64,000 bases of DNA from Adiantum capillus-veneris (GCA_014529385.2 CM043968.1:7019648-7083647), one strand, 5' to 3'; counted from the stretch's first letter, positions 8,990 to 20,829 are shown. The notes: a model not told the origin generated them from the sequence alone. Numbers and translations: made by a program.

Positions 8990-11035
8990 GTACGACCATC
9001 AAATTTGGGCTAAAAGATTGAGGGAAAAAAGGGTGAAAACCATATTTTGGCCGAAATGACCATAACTCTAAAATTATGAAGAGACCTCAAAAGTGGTCCA
9101 AATTCAAAAATTTGTGCATCAAAGGCATCACCAAACTCTCTAGAAGCAATCTGGAAAGTTAAACCTGATTTTGTGGAGGAACATGGATCGCGATCCATGT
9201 ACGCTAGAGACCATTTTTTGTGAAAAGTGATAAGTGACATTGAGCATCATTTGAAAACTGCTCTGATCAAGTTTGCTTGAAAGAAAAACTCAAAAATCAC
9301 ATCAGAATTGACTGTTAGGGCAAAAACAGGAAAACAGGCATTGCAGACACAAAAGTTGGGCTTTTTTAACTTTTTGGGATCCAAATTCGAAAAGGGGTGA
9401 GATTTGGCTTCTACAGAGCATAGAGAACCTGCAGAACAAAATTCATGAAAAAATGTTGCCAAACATGGATCGCGATCCATGTACCTTTTGACATTTTGGG
9501 CTGATATTTGACAAGTACATCCCTGATATCATTTGGAACAACTTTGCCAAAAGGCACAATGTCAAAAAACTGAAAAAGGTTGGTCAAAATAGCCAAATAC
9601 CGAAACTAGTCAAAAACCGCAGGACAGACAGAAGAACTTTCTTTTGAATAACAAAAACTGGTCCAAATCCAAAACTTTTGATACTATAGCATTTAGTAAA
9701 CATGTTGATTCTGATGGTACCAAGAAAAGTCAATTTGGCTTCAAAATATGGATCGCAATTCATGTACCTCATGAATTTTTTTTAAAAAAAATTGGCTGAG
9801 ATTTGAACAGTGGGTAGCTGAGACATAGACAAACATTTTTCCAAAAGAACCAAATGCAAAAAGGTTGTAAAAAGTGGTCAAAAGAGCCAAAAACAGAACA
9901 TAGTCAAAATTGTCACAGCAGACTGTAGAAGTCAGATTTGGTAGGGCAAAACTGATCCAAATTCAAAAAAAATTTGTGAGCAATCTACAAACATCATAAG
10001 CTATCAGCACACCAAAAATTCAAGTCCAAAAGTGGTGGAACATGGATCGCGATCCATGTACCACTGAGAAATTTTTGGACAGAACGTTTCTAGCCTGTAG
10101 CAGAGACCATTGTGAACAAAAGTCCCCAAAGAAAATTTGTCAAAAAAGTTCAAAAAGTGGGTGAAAAGAGCCAAAGACACTGCAAAAAGGAAGACCCTAA
10201 AACAGACCTAGGGATTGACTTTTGCTTGACCTAAAGTGATCCAAATTACATAATAAACAAATAGCAAGGATCAGTGGACCAAGGGGAAGCTGTGTGACAA
10301 GTTTCAGTACCATCTGACACATAGGTACATGGATCGCGATCCATGTTCCTTTGTCACTGAGTGATACCAAACTTGCATCATAGCTAGAGCCCATCACAAG
10401 GAATCTAGTGGTCTTCTCAAAATTGAAATTGGATAGCAAAAACCAAACCAAAAGCCCAGAACTTCCAAGTACTCTGACAAAGTGAAAGAAAATTGACCTA
10501 ACTCTCAATCCAAAGGTCCATTTTCAAAAACATTGATACCATAGGACCTACTAATCCTCCTGAATTTGATAGTACCAAGAGAAGTCAATTTGGGCTCCAA
10601 ACATGGATCGTGATCCATGTTCCCATAATGACAGCTTGAGTTGAAACTTTCCAGATCAGTAGTGCATACACAAGGAAACATATCCCCAAGTCCGGTTTTT
10701 GAAAAAATTGAGCAAATTTGGGTCAAAAGAGAGCAAAACAGGTGACATACTAAAAACCATAGTGTAGACCTTGTACTGGCTATTTGGCCTGTCAAAACAA
10801 GTTCAAATCCAAAAAGAGTTGAGATTTAGCTTGTGGACATAGTCAGGAACAAACTCCTAAGAGATCAAGTCCAGATGTGGTTAAACATGGATCATGATCC
10901 ATGTACCTCCACCTTAGAATTTGATGAAAATTGGTATATAGCTTGCATATGACCTTGTCTACATACAGTCAAAATTTGGAAAAATTTGAAAAAAAAAATT
11001 GACAGAGGAAGAAGGATCGCGATCCATGTACCTCA
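8990..11035 (+). repeat. 285-bp periodic array with 20-bp palindromes in the L leader
   Basis: The leader between primer site and gag holds a diverged tandem array marked by the palindrome ACATGGATCGCGATCCATGT. Exact copies are at 9181, 9463, 10040 and 10327; a still-palindromic variant with CATG core at 10885; near-copies at 9746, 10601 and 11010. Successive starts are 282, 283, 294, 287, 274, 284 and 125 bp apart. Between palindromes the same themes recur (for example GTCAAAAGAGCCAAA, CCAAATCCAAAA and AAGTCAATTTGG). The reverse strand shows short open frames repeating YMDRDPC, a by-product of the palindrome. Six to seven units are present. No coding potential is convincing. Confidence 0.9.
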
Positions 11036-11395
11036 GTAAAGTTGGGGTATCTGACTTGGTGATCTTGTAGATATACTTGAGTACATTCCAAATCTCAAGT
11101 TTGAGCTAAAAATACCTTCTGGAGACCAACATACAAGCCAAAGTTCCTGTGTTTTGGTCCTGGAACTGTTTTGGATGCTGTTTCAAGTGCAGTTCACTAA
11201 AAGTGCTTTAATTTTTGATACACAACTCCAAATTGAGTCAGGTATAGCTAGGACCCAGAACTAGTTTTTAGAAACCAAAAGAGTTACAAAGACCTGACTT
11301 TTGAGAGATCTTACTAGGGGCAAAAGGGATAAGTTGCACTAAGCCAAGTTGGGCTTGTCAAGTACTATCTTGAGAGATTTGAGTGAGCCTTGACC

Positions 11396-13171
11396 ATGAC
11401 AAATCATCCACCACCAGGGTTTTCTACTCCACTCAGAGACATGAAAAACGCAAGAAACCCTGTAATGCCTTCAATAGTGGGATTGGGAGAATACCTAGAG
11501 GAGAAGCATCCTCTGATCAACAAACCGAACGTGAGATTCATCAAAGCCAATGAATCCATGAGAGTGCTTACAAATTACGCTCATGAGGGCTTGTATAGGT
11601 TCACAAATGGAGATCCATAGATCTTCTACAGGTGTGTAGAACCCATTTCCAGGGAGTTGACCACCCCTAAGAACCTCTATGCATTTACGTATATGGATGC
11701 CAACGGAGTGCAAGTATTGATGGTAGATAAGTATGGAAGAGAGTACAAACTTGTCAATCCAATTGACTTAGAATGATACACATACAAGGGTACTCCGATC
11801 TCTACTTGCTTCCAGACAAAAACGATGTCAGAGTACACATCAGAGAGGATTCCACCGGGGTTTTCTCCAAGACGAGAGGAGAGCATGAGAGACGTCTTTC
11901 CAAGAGACCAAGAATTGGTTAGATTGATGATTGGACCACAACGATTAAGACCATATCAAGTGGCTCAATGTGTTAAGACAAAGTATAATGGGTCAGCGGA
12001 TCAATATGCTCATGTCTCTCTCTTCAAACAAGTTTTGAGAGCTGAACAAATTGAAAATTTCCATACTCAGTATGAGGGATTTGGGTTGACATTAGAAGGA
12101 ATAGCCTTGGCATGGTTCCAACCTCTAAACAGAGATGATTTTCCAAACATAGCACAACTCTCACAAGAGTTTGTAGAGGAGTTCTCAAAAAGGGGGATCA
12201 AACACAACATAGTGTTCCAAATCTACGCTTTCAAACAGAAAAAGAATGAGAGAGTGAAGGAAGCTCTACTTCGCTTCAAACAATACATAGAGAGATGTCC
12301 TGTGAAAGAGATACCACAAGATGAGAGGCTATCAGTTCTCTTCATAGAGGGTTTGAGGAATGAAACTCTTAAAAAGGCCCTACATTTGAAGGGATGCATG
12401 ACATTTGAGCAAGTCACTAGAGAAGCTCTATATCTAGTTGACAATTCTAAGGCCTACAAAGAGGTGACTGAAGATACAAACAACACGACTAGTAGTGCCT
12501 CATCTCCGAAGAGAAAATCAACAACAAAGAAGGATGTTCAAACTCCTTGGGAACCAATCATTGATCAAGTGGTCGAGGGGGTGATTAGAAGAATAAACCA
12601 AGGCTACAAACAAAACTTGAATATACAATAGCCTCAATTGAGGAGATGTAATACTTATGGAGGGTATCACCCCACTCCACGATGTAGTACTCAACCAAAG
12701 CCACAATGTGTGCTAGGGCAACAACCACCTCTTTTGAATGATGGTAGAGTAGTAGTCAACTACACTCAGCCAACGTATGTGCCACAAACTACAAGAAATC
12801 AATACTACATGGAGGCGAATACGCTCATGTTCATAACCAATCATCAAGAGTATGATTCGAAGAATATTATTACCAGGACAGAACAAACATTAGCTAGATC
12901 ACCAGTTGTGAAACAAGAAGGTCCATGCTATGAGTGTGGAGGTGATCATTGGGCACGAAGTTGTCCAAACAAGGGTCCACAAATCGAATTATTCGTATTT
13001 TGTGAACGTTGTGGGATAGACCATCTACGCCAACATTGTGCTAAAAATCCAAACTATAGAGGGAAAGCAACAATGAACGTTGTAGGCGTAATGCCTTCTT
13101 CAACCCGCCATTCCTTTAAACGTGATGACTCGAGCACAAGCTCAAGAAGCTGCCAAAAACAAACCAACTGA
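11396..13171 (+). pseudogene. gag: element L gag (capsid plus two zinc knuckles)
   Basis: A single reading frame runs from ATG 11396 to 13171, interrupted only by TAG 11618, TGA 11774 and TAG 12629, each one transition from CAG/CGA/CAA. The middle (about 11825-12470) has the retrotransposon gag fold signature: LxGIALAWFQPL, FVEEFSKRG, VKEALLRFKQYI, LSVLFIEGL, TFEQVTREAL. Two knuckles follow, CYECGGDHWARSC (about 12928) and CERCGIDHLRQHC (about 13000), both C-X2-C-X3-H-X4-C rather than the usual X4. It would form the virus-like particle of L. Confidence 0.8.
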
Positions 13172-13458
13172 AGAAGCCACATTGCCTGTTCAAACAGAAA
13201 TTGAGAATATATCATTGAGAAATTTCGAAAGAAGATCACGGAAAGCCAAACGAGACAAAATGAAAGCAAAGAGGCTGAAGGAGAAAACAACTTTGGAAAC
13301 TGAACTGCACCAAACCAAAGAACAACTTAAACATGAGCAAGAAAGCAAGAAAAACGCAAAGGGATTTAAAGAGTCAAAGAATAACTCGGGAGGTTCTGTC
13401 TTGGTCGACAAAGTCTTTGAACCTTTGGATGCGATCTTGAAAGCTTATGATGCTAGAT
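13122..13458 (+). pseudogene. L post-gag coiled-coil segment fused to A RT
   Basis: A different frame from gag opens at 13122 with MTRAQAQE, a phrase common at gag-pol borders of plant Ty3 elements. It continues as a strongly charged Lys/Glu-rich stretch (KAKRDKMKAKRLKEK, TKEQLKHEQESKK) likely to be coiled coil. At about 13459 the same frame runs into A's RT (KLYTNQKKCEFFLQ) and stops at TAG 13509. Protease and RT catalytic parts of L are absent. Confidence 0.65.
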
Positions 13459-14390
13459 TAGAGAAGAAACTTTATACTAATCAAAAGAAATGTGAATTTT
13501 TCTTACAATAGATTCAGTATTTAGGTCACATTATCTCTCAAGATGTCATTCAAATGGATCCATCAAAGCTAGAGGTAATAGAAGGATGGCCTAATCCAAG
13601 TAATCTACATGAACTAAGAAGCTTTCTAGATATGTGTGCGTACTATATTAGACGCTTCATAGAAAAGTTCTCACAAATCGCGGGACCATTACATGACCTA
13701 ACAAAGAAAAACATTAGGTTTATATGGTCCAGCAAAGAGAACAATGCTTTCGAAAAGCTTATCTCTCAACCTGTACTTACACTACCGGATCTCTCAAGGC
13801 CATTTGAGGTCCAATGCGACGCCTGTGGTGATTGCCTTGGAGCTGTTTTGCTTCAAGAAGGACACGCCATAGCCTATGAAAGTCGAAGGCTTGACCCTGT
13901 TGAGCAAGCTCTAGGCATATATGAGAAGGAGCTCTTAGCAATTCTACATGCTCTAGATTTATGGAAGCACTATTTATTGGGGATTCCCTTTATTCTGCGG
14001 ACGGATCACCAAAGCCTTAAAGTACTTCATGATGTAGACCAAGATCTTCGACAACAAATGAGGTGGGAAAATTTCCTTTTGCAATTTCATTTTTCATATT
14101 GCTCTCACATTGCTGGCGATGCACTCTCAAGACAACCGAGAGTGAATGCGATTTCCATAGCAACTCACCATGATCTATCTTCTATGATAGATGAGTACGC
14201 TATTGATCCCGATTTTAGAGATGTGATTTCAGCCCTTGCACTAGGGAAGAAGGAAGAACCATTTACCCTACAAGATGGTTATCTTCTCTATGGAAATAGA
14301 CTATGCATTACTAACCCACTACGTGAGAAAGTAATGTATGAATCTCATGCTCCTCCTTATTGGGGCATAGAGGGATTTAGTCTACCCTAA
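13459..14390 (+). pseudogene. pol: element A RT thumb and RNase H
   Basis: After the deletion joint the frame encodes the end of RT (YLGHIISQD, DPSKLEVIEGWPNPSNLHELRSFL, FSQIAGPLHDLTKKN) and RNase H (CDACGDCLGAVLLQEGHAIAYESRRL, YEKELLAILHALDLWKHYLLG, LRTDHQSLK, DALSRQPRVN). The catalytic palm is missing. A TAG at 13509 and a frameshift just before the stop at 14388 (where sister J reads HYARHRGI) break it. Confidence 0.85.
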
Positions 14391-15600
14391 AAGGGATAGA
14401 AACATATTTCTATTGGCCTGCCATGAAAGCAAACATACAAGAGTATATTCCGAAATGTGTGGTATGCCAAAAGACAAAGTTTGATAGAGGGAAGCAACCT
14501 GGATTGCTTCAACCTTTGTCAATCCCTAATTCACCATGGGAGAGCATATCCATGGATTTTATCTTTGGATTGCCCAAGTCTATCCATGGGAATACAAGAA
14601 TATGGAGGATAGTAGACAGGTTTAGCAAACAAGCACATTTCATACTGTCAAAAAGACTATCAAAGCCCATCAAATGGCAACCCTCTTTATATCACAAATC
14701 TTCAAGTACCACGGCTTGCCAATGTCCATAGTGTTGGATAGAGATCTTAGAATGACCAGTAATTTTTGGAAGGGTCTCTTTGAGAATTTAGGTACAAGGT
14801 TGAACTTCTCTTCGACCTATTATCCCCGAACGGATGGCTAAAGTGAAATAGCTAACCTAACCATTCTTCATCTACTAAAAGCTTATGTCACAGAAGTAGA
14901 TCAAAAGTCCCAATGGGAGAAGTACTTACCCTTAGTGGAGTATACTTACGATAACACAATACATACTTCCATGGGAAAAACACCTTTTGAGGTAATTGAG
15001 GAAAGATCAAAAAGTCCCCTGCTACTTAAGGTACATGGGAAGATCTTCGCTGCAGATGAATATAGCCGAGACCTGCAAAGTCTTTCCAAAAGATTAAGGA
15101 TGCTATATTCATCTCTTAGAAAAGGAAAAAGGTTGTTGCTGATAAGCACAGAAGAGCCCTAGCCTTTAAAACAAAATGATTGGGTCTTGCTTAAGTTTCC
15201 CAAGGCTTGATTAAGGCACACAACGGGCAAGAATCCTACAAGACACCAAAAGTACTATGCTAAATTAGCAAAAAGGTACTATGGCCCCTTTTAGATTCTT
15301 AGGCCAATCAATGAGATGACCTATCAACTTAAGTTGCCCAACCATTGGCTCATACACAATGCTTTTCATGTAAGACTACTAAAGCCTTAAAAAGGAGAGC
15401 CACCTCAAGAAGCAATCATTGAAGATCCATCGGAGATCGAGGACCAAGAAGAGGTGTTGCAGCCCGAGTCCATTCTCAGACACAAAGACAAGGTATTACA
15501 AGGGGGTAAGACTATGCGATGATATCTTATCAAGTTTAAAAATTATCCTTTTGAAGATGCTAGATAGATGCAAGGCATACAACTAAAGGATAACCTAAAC
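14391..15600 (+). pseudogene. pol: element A integrase and chromodomain
   Basis: The zinc-finger end (KCVVCQKTKFDRGKQPG, 14450-14500) and the first catalytic Asp (SMDFIFGLPKS) lie in 14423-14731. A frameshift near 14650 moves the D-X35-E part (LDRDLRMTSNFW..., NFSSTYYPRTDG, stop at 14838) to another frame. Integrase C-terminal text continues with several stops to 15470, then a chromodomain relic (PESILRHKDKVL, YLIKFKNYPFEDAR, about 15465-15570) interrupted by TGA at 15520. It would target insertion to chromatin in a working copy. Confidence 0.8.
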
Positions 15601-15987
15601 CTTGTCAATGCTTACAATAATTCCCTAGAGTAAGAAAATGTAAATATGTATAAATGAACAAAGTTTTTGTCTTATAAGACTCTCTTTTTCCTTATTGTGA
15701 ACAAATTTTAATAAGTATGCATGCTTAGGATCATGTTTGTGGAGACGACGTCTCCCAAACACAAAGTAGAGCTTGTCACTCTACTATGGAAGATTGATAC
15801 GGACTAATGTGCAGACATGCTTGCGGTAGCTAAGGCTCTCAAGCACCAAATGGACTAGTCATCCATTCTGGGACGATGACGTAGGGTAAAATAGGGGTCC
15901 TCTACCTGTTAGCAAACGGACTAATGACTAGGCTTTATCTTCTCTACCTCATAGTCAAGGACGACAATGATTTCAAGAGAGAGGTAA
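15601..15987 (+). other. untranslated tail and polypurine tract of A
   Basis: This non-coding stretch between chromodomain and 3' LTR is recognisable in all five chromoviruses here. It contains CTTATAAGACTC, a GCATGCTTAGGATCATG phrase and GTAGGGTAAAATAGGGG. It ends in CAAGAGAGAGGTAA (15974-15987), the polypurine tract that primes plus-strand synthesis. Confidence 0.6.
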
Positions 15988-17567
15988 TGTCATAAAAACT
16001 AATATCTAATACTCCCAAATGATTTTCTCATGTTAAACTAATCATTTAATATGGGGAAGTACCAGGAGAGTAAAAGCTGGAATATTGGTAAGGCTGCATA
16101 CCGGTCTTTGTCAAGGATCCAAAGGAGGGAAAATAGGGATCCAAAGGGGGATAGCCTGCAAAAGATCAATGTGCTTCAATGGGGCTTAAAAAACCAAAGG
16201 TTCAACTCCATCAAGACTTACAAAGGCTAAGGTTCCAAAAATTAAACCTTTTATCCAATGGCCAAAGCATCGGGAAATTGGATGGTCATGGGGAAGACTA
16301 AAAAGTCTTCCCACATCCCTAGGAAGGAGGGGACGAGCCCATTTTGTAGGGGATGAGTGAGAAACACACACACACACTCCAAGGATTCCCCTTTACACAA
16401 AGGGAATACTGGACACATGTCAAGCTCCTAAGCCAATTGACCCCAACCTCCCCTAAAATCCTATTGGATGGCCATAGAGGCAGACCAATGAGAATTAGGC
16501 TAGAGCAACTTTATTCTAATCAATTGAAAATTTCTTGATAAAAGAACCATTAGAAATTAAGCTCCCTAGAAGACTATTGGACAATCTACCAAGGGTTCCA
16601 ATGAGCATTTAGCAGCCCAATGGCTTGCCTGATTCTATTGGCCAGAAGACTAAGAGGTCCAATGAGAGTTTAATTGAATTATTTAAATACCTAAAACTCT
16701 TACTAAAGGGGCAAGAGGGACACTTCTCACAAGGCTCTCCATTTGACCTCTAATTTTCTATTGGCTAAGCTTGGCATGGGCCAATGAGGGGCCAGGAGGA
16801 GGAAATAGCAAGAGGGGTCGACCAAGAGTGAGAGGGGGACTGATTTTGCAAGGCATTATCTCACACACACTCACACAAACTTATGTGTGAAGTAAAGAAG
16901 ACTATTTACTTCTCAAACTTTAATGGAAAGCTCATCATCTACTCCAAGCTTGTGAGAAGGGAGGCCTACACCAACAACTCTTGGCTTTGTGATGCAAATC
17001 GAACCAAGAGCCAAGCTCCAATGCATGTTCATCTCCTCTACCATGCTAATTACTAAGATATGCTTAGCTATTAAGAGTGATTATGTGAGGAGAAATACTT
17101 CTTTCTCTTAAAATATCTCTTCTTCCTCTCAATATACCCTCATTCCCTGCTAGCTCTCACCATTTTTGAAGGTGTGTGTGGTCTTGGGACTGAGGCTTGG
17201 GACATTAGGTGTGATTTTCAAGAATAATTTGGTGCATGAAGCTTCCATCTTCATTGCACCAACGAATTTTGTCAAGGAACACAAGGATTGTATTGTACAA
17301 AAGTCTCCTTTGATGGGAGAAGCTATAATAAAAATCCTTTATGGAGGGGCACCAACTCCATGTAAATCCGGTCCTCAACTGTTGTCAATTGTTCTATTTC
17401 TCGCTCTTTTCAAGTATTGACAATGCCAAATTAGCTAGGTGTAAATTGCTATGTTGCTTTCTCAATTAAGTACTCTCTCTATGCTCATTAGGAACTTGCT
17501 CTTAATGAAATGCTCATATGTTATCAATTTCCACTACACACAAGTTACTAGTGCATTAAATGTTACA
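15988..17567 (+). repeat. 3' LTR of element A
   Basis: It starts TGTCATAAAAACTAAT and ends TTAAATGTTACA, homologous to 5095-6686 over its whole length, with the (AC)n reduced to about six units (16364-16376). Length 1580 bp against 1592 for the 5' copy. Confidence 0.9.
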
Positions 17568-18160
<593 letters not shown>

Positions 18161-18386
18161 TGTTACCATATACATGTGGTAGTGATGTGTGTGAACACAC
18201 TTAGGACTGCCAGGGCATTTTTTCCCTCTTTAGGAGGTTTTTCCCCCAGGCATTGTATATACACCCATTCATTCTAGGGCTATCTATCTTTCCATAGCAC
18301 ACTAAGTAATACACTCTCTATTGTGTGCCTTGAGCTTCCTTCGTCTTCTCCAAGCTGCGTGTGTTTTCCTGCAACCCTAATTCCAA
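18161..18386 (+). repeat. E 5' LTR, outer copy
   Basis: It starts TGTTACCATATACATGTGG right after the AGGTG duplication and ends CCTAATTCCAA, lacking the final CA. It carries the family's TATATAC(A/G)CCCATTCATTCTAGGGC promoter region. It is followed without spacer by a second LTR. Confidence 0.9.
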
Positions 18387-18606
18387 ATACATGTGGTAGT
18401 GATGTGTGTGAACACACTTTGGACCGCCATGGTATTTTTTCCCTCTTTAGGAGGTTTTTCCCCCCGTGCATTATATATATGCCCATTCATTCTAGGGCTA
18501 TCTATCTTTCCATAGCACACTAAGTAAGACACTCTCTTTTGTGTTCCAAGAGCTTCTTTTGTCTTCTCCAAGCTGTGTGTGTTTTCCTGCAACCCTAATT
18601 CCAACA
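18387..18606 (+). repeat. E 5' LTR, inner copy
   Basis: It starts ATACATGTGG, lacking the first nine bases TGTTACCAT, and ends in the complete CCTAATTCCAACA, followed by the primer site. The junction between the two LTRs equals a two-LTR-circle joint with about 11 bases deleted. Confidence 0.9.
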
Positions 18607-18608
18607 AT

Positions 18609-18626
18609 TGGTATCAGAGCAGGCTA
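18609..18626 (+). other. primer-binding site of E (initiator tRNA-Met)
   Basis: TGGTATCAGAGCAGGCTA follows the LTR by two bases and keeps the exact 12-base tRNA-Met complement. Confidence 0.9.
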
Positions 18627-18963
18627 CGTCCTCCCGAGCTTAGTCGACAGCAGCTCTAGCATACGCCTGCTCACTTTCTCCGAAGTCAGTGAGCTTTGGC
18701 GAGCGTTTGCAAGTCAACAAAAAATTTGGGAGAGCTCGATTTGCTCAGATTTTTGATTCAAGCTCATTTCGGCCTCCGTTTCTACGACAAGCAAGAAGTA
18801 CCGCACAAGCTATTTCATCATTTTGTGCAGAATGTTTTTCAATGCCATTTTTTGCATAACAGGTCCCTTACAGTCTTCTATGGTTTGTGCTATATAGCAC
18901 ATGTTGTTCTCGCTTTGTTTCTCCTCTTTTCGGGCAGTTTTCACATCAAGTGCAGCATTTACC

Positions 18964-19611
18964 ATGGCTGACAACAACACAAATGTGTTCAAGATGTTTG
19001 CTGATGAGGACATATTGGATGGGGACAATTATCCTATGTGGGCTTACATGATGCAACATGTTCTTGGGCATCTGGAATATTGTGCGGGGCATTGATGTAT
19101 GTCCTGGTTCTGAGGATGTAGGAATGTTGAGGATGTTGCAGGTCTTGCTGCAAGGATTGTTGTTGTTAGAGTTGTTTTGCCTATGGCATAACAAGCTCAT
19201 TGGGATGTAAAAGATGTGCATGCTCATGTGTTGATTGCATTGTCTGTGAAGTGAACCATTACTCCCACATTCATTCAAGAAAAATCTACAAAACAGGCTT
19301 GGATACTCTGGCTGGTCTTTATGCAAGCCGCAATGACGCAAAAATTGCATTGCTGTGCATGACGACGATGATATGGACACTTTCCTTGTTGGTGTCAAGG
19401 ATATCAATGAGAAACTTATTTCTGCAGGTGAAGTCATCTCAAACAGTTCCCTTGTACATACTGTCCTTGATGCCCAGACTCTTACCAGACTTTTGCTAGT
19501 ACTTGGATGGATACTCACGACCCAAGGAAATCCTGAAGTTGTCAAGTTTGATGCATTGTGCACATTGCTATTGCAAGAGTCACTTTCCAGAAAGAACAAG
19601 ACTAGATAGCG
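18964..19611 (+). pseudogene. gag: E gag, 5' part
   Basis: It starts at ATG 18964 and shows the copia gag signature DGDNYPMWAYMMQHVLG, then a frameshift and stop (19093). Later pieces in other frames (DMDTFLVGVKDINEKL..., 19355-19609) correspond to the UBN2-type gag body. The frame is cut at 19611 by element B and continues at 35652. The TAG at the break (19607-19609) is the left copy of the duplicated CAG codon. Confidence 0.75.
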
Positions 19612-20791
19612 TGTAACATTTAATGCACTAGTAACTCGTGTGTAGTGGAAATCGATAACATAGTGAGCATTTCATTAAGAACAAGCTCCTAATGAGCATA
19701 GATAGAGTACGTAATTGAGAAAGCAACATAGCAATTTACACCTAGCTAGTTTGGCATTGACAATACTTGAAAAAGAGAGAAATAGAACAATTGACAATAT
19801 TTGAGGTCCGGATTTACATGGAGCCGGTCCCCCCTCCATAAAGGCTTTGTATTAGAGCTTCTCCCATCAAAGGAGACTTTTGTACAATACAATTCTTGTG
19901 TTCCTTGAGAAAACTCGTTGGTGTAGTGAAGATGGAAGCTTCATGCACCAAATTATGCTTGAAAATCACACCTAGTGTCCCTAGCCTCAGTCCCAAGACC
20001 TCACACACCTTCAAAAATGGTGAGAGCTAGCAGGGAATGAGGATAGATTGAGAGGAAGAAGAGGTATCTTACGAGAAATAAGTATTCTCCTCACATAATC
20101 ACTCTAATAGCATAGCTTATATTAGTAATTAGCATGGTAGAGGAGATGAGAATGCCATTGAAGCTTGGCTCTTGGTTGTGTTTGCATTCCATAGCCAAGA
20201 GTTGTTGGTGTAGGCCTCTACTTCTCAATGCTTGGAGAAGGAGATGGAGTACTTCTTGCACACATGAGTTGTGTATGTGTGTGTGTGTGTGTAGCATTGT
20301 GTTAAGAGTAAAATGCAGCCCCTTCTCTCATCTTGGTCGACCCCTCTTGGTAAATTCTCATGTTGGCCTCCCATTGGCTCCTGTAAAGCTTAGCCAATCA
20401 CAAATTAGAAGCATTATTGGTAGCCTTTTGACAAGTGTCCCCCTTTCCCCTTTTGTGAGATCTTTAGGTATTTAAATAATGCATCTAAACTCTCATTGGA
20501 CCTTTTTGTCTTCTGGCCAATAGGAATTAGGCAAGCCATTGGGCTACTGGATGCTCATTGGACCCCTTGGTAGGCTATCCAATAGTCTTCTAGGGAGCTT
20601 AATTTCTATTGGTTATTTTATCAAGCATTTTTAAATTGCATAGACTAATTTTACTCTAGCCTAATTCTCATTGGTCCACCTCTATGGCCATCCAATAGGA
20701 TTTGAGGGGAGGTTGGGGGCAACTGGCCTAGGAGCCTGACATGTGTCCAGTATTCCCTTTGTGTAAAGGGGAAGCCTTGGAGAGTGTGTGT

Positions 20792-20829
<38 letters not shown>

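Larger units (their letters stand above)
7729..13458 (+). mobile_element. Ty3 element L (tRNA-Asp primer, long leader), 3'-truncated
   Basis: L lies inside A's gag. Visible parts are the 5' LTR, a tRNA-Asp-like primer site, an unusually long leader (8663-11395) with a palindrome array, a full-length but broken gag with two zinc knuckles, and a coiled-coil segment. No protease, polymerase or 3' LTR remains: at about 13459 the sequence passes directly into A's RT. The primer type and long leader recall the Athila/Tat branch of plant Ty3 elements (inference), but there is no RT to place it. L and A share no obvious sequence. Confidence 0.8.
5095..17567 (+). mobile_element. Ty3 chromovirus A, decayed, with element L fused inside
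   Basis: Two LTRs in direct orientation (5095-6686 and 15988-17567) bound a primer site, a gag fragment, RT-RNase H, integrase and a chromodomain. The flanking 5-mers GTTTA (5090-5094) and ATTTA (17568-17572) are a target duplication with one mismatch. A's gag stops at about 7728 where element L begins, and A's coding region resumes at about 13459 in the RT thumb. The rest of gag, the protease and most of RT are missing. Frameshifts and stops are common in the remaining pol, so it is non-autonomous. Confidence 0.9.

Noticed and set aside
9010-10795. Minus-strand open frames of 60-103 codons with YMDRDPC-type motifs
   Set aside because: They are by-products of the palindrome and tandem units; none has a consistent start, length or domain from unit to unit.
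9181-11030. Regularly spaced palindromes as a CRISPR-like array
   Set aside because: Spacing of about 285 bp, diverged tandem spacers, a eukaryotic retrotransposon leader context and no cas genes.
18946-19599. 217-codon minus-strand frame
   Set aside because: Antisense to E gag, with no recognisable domain; the sense strand shows clear copia gag.
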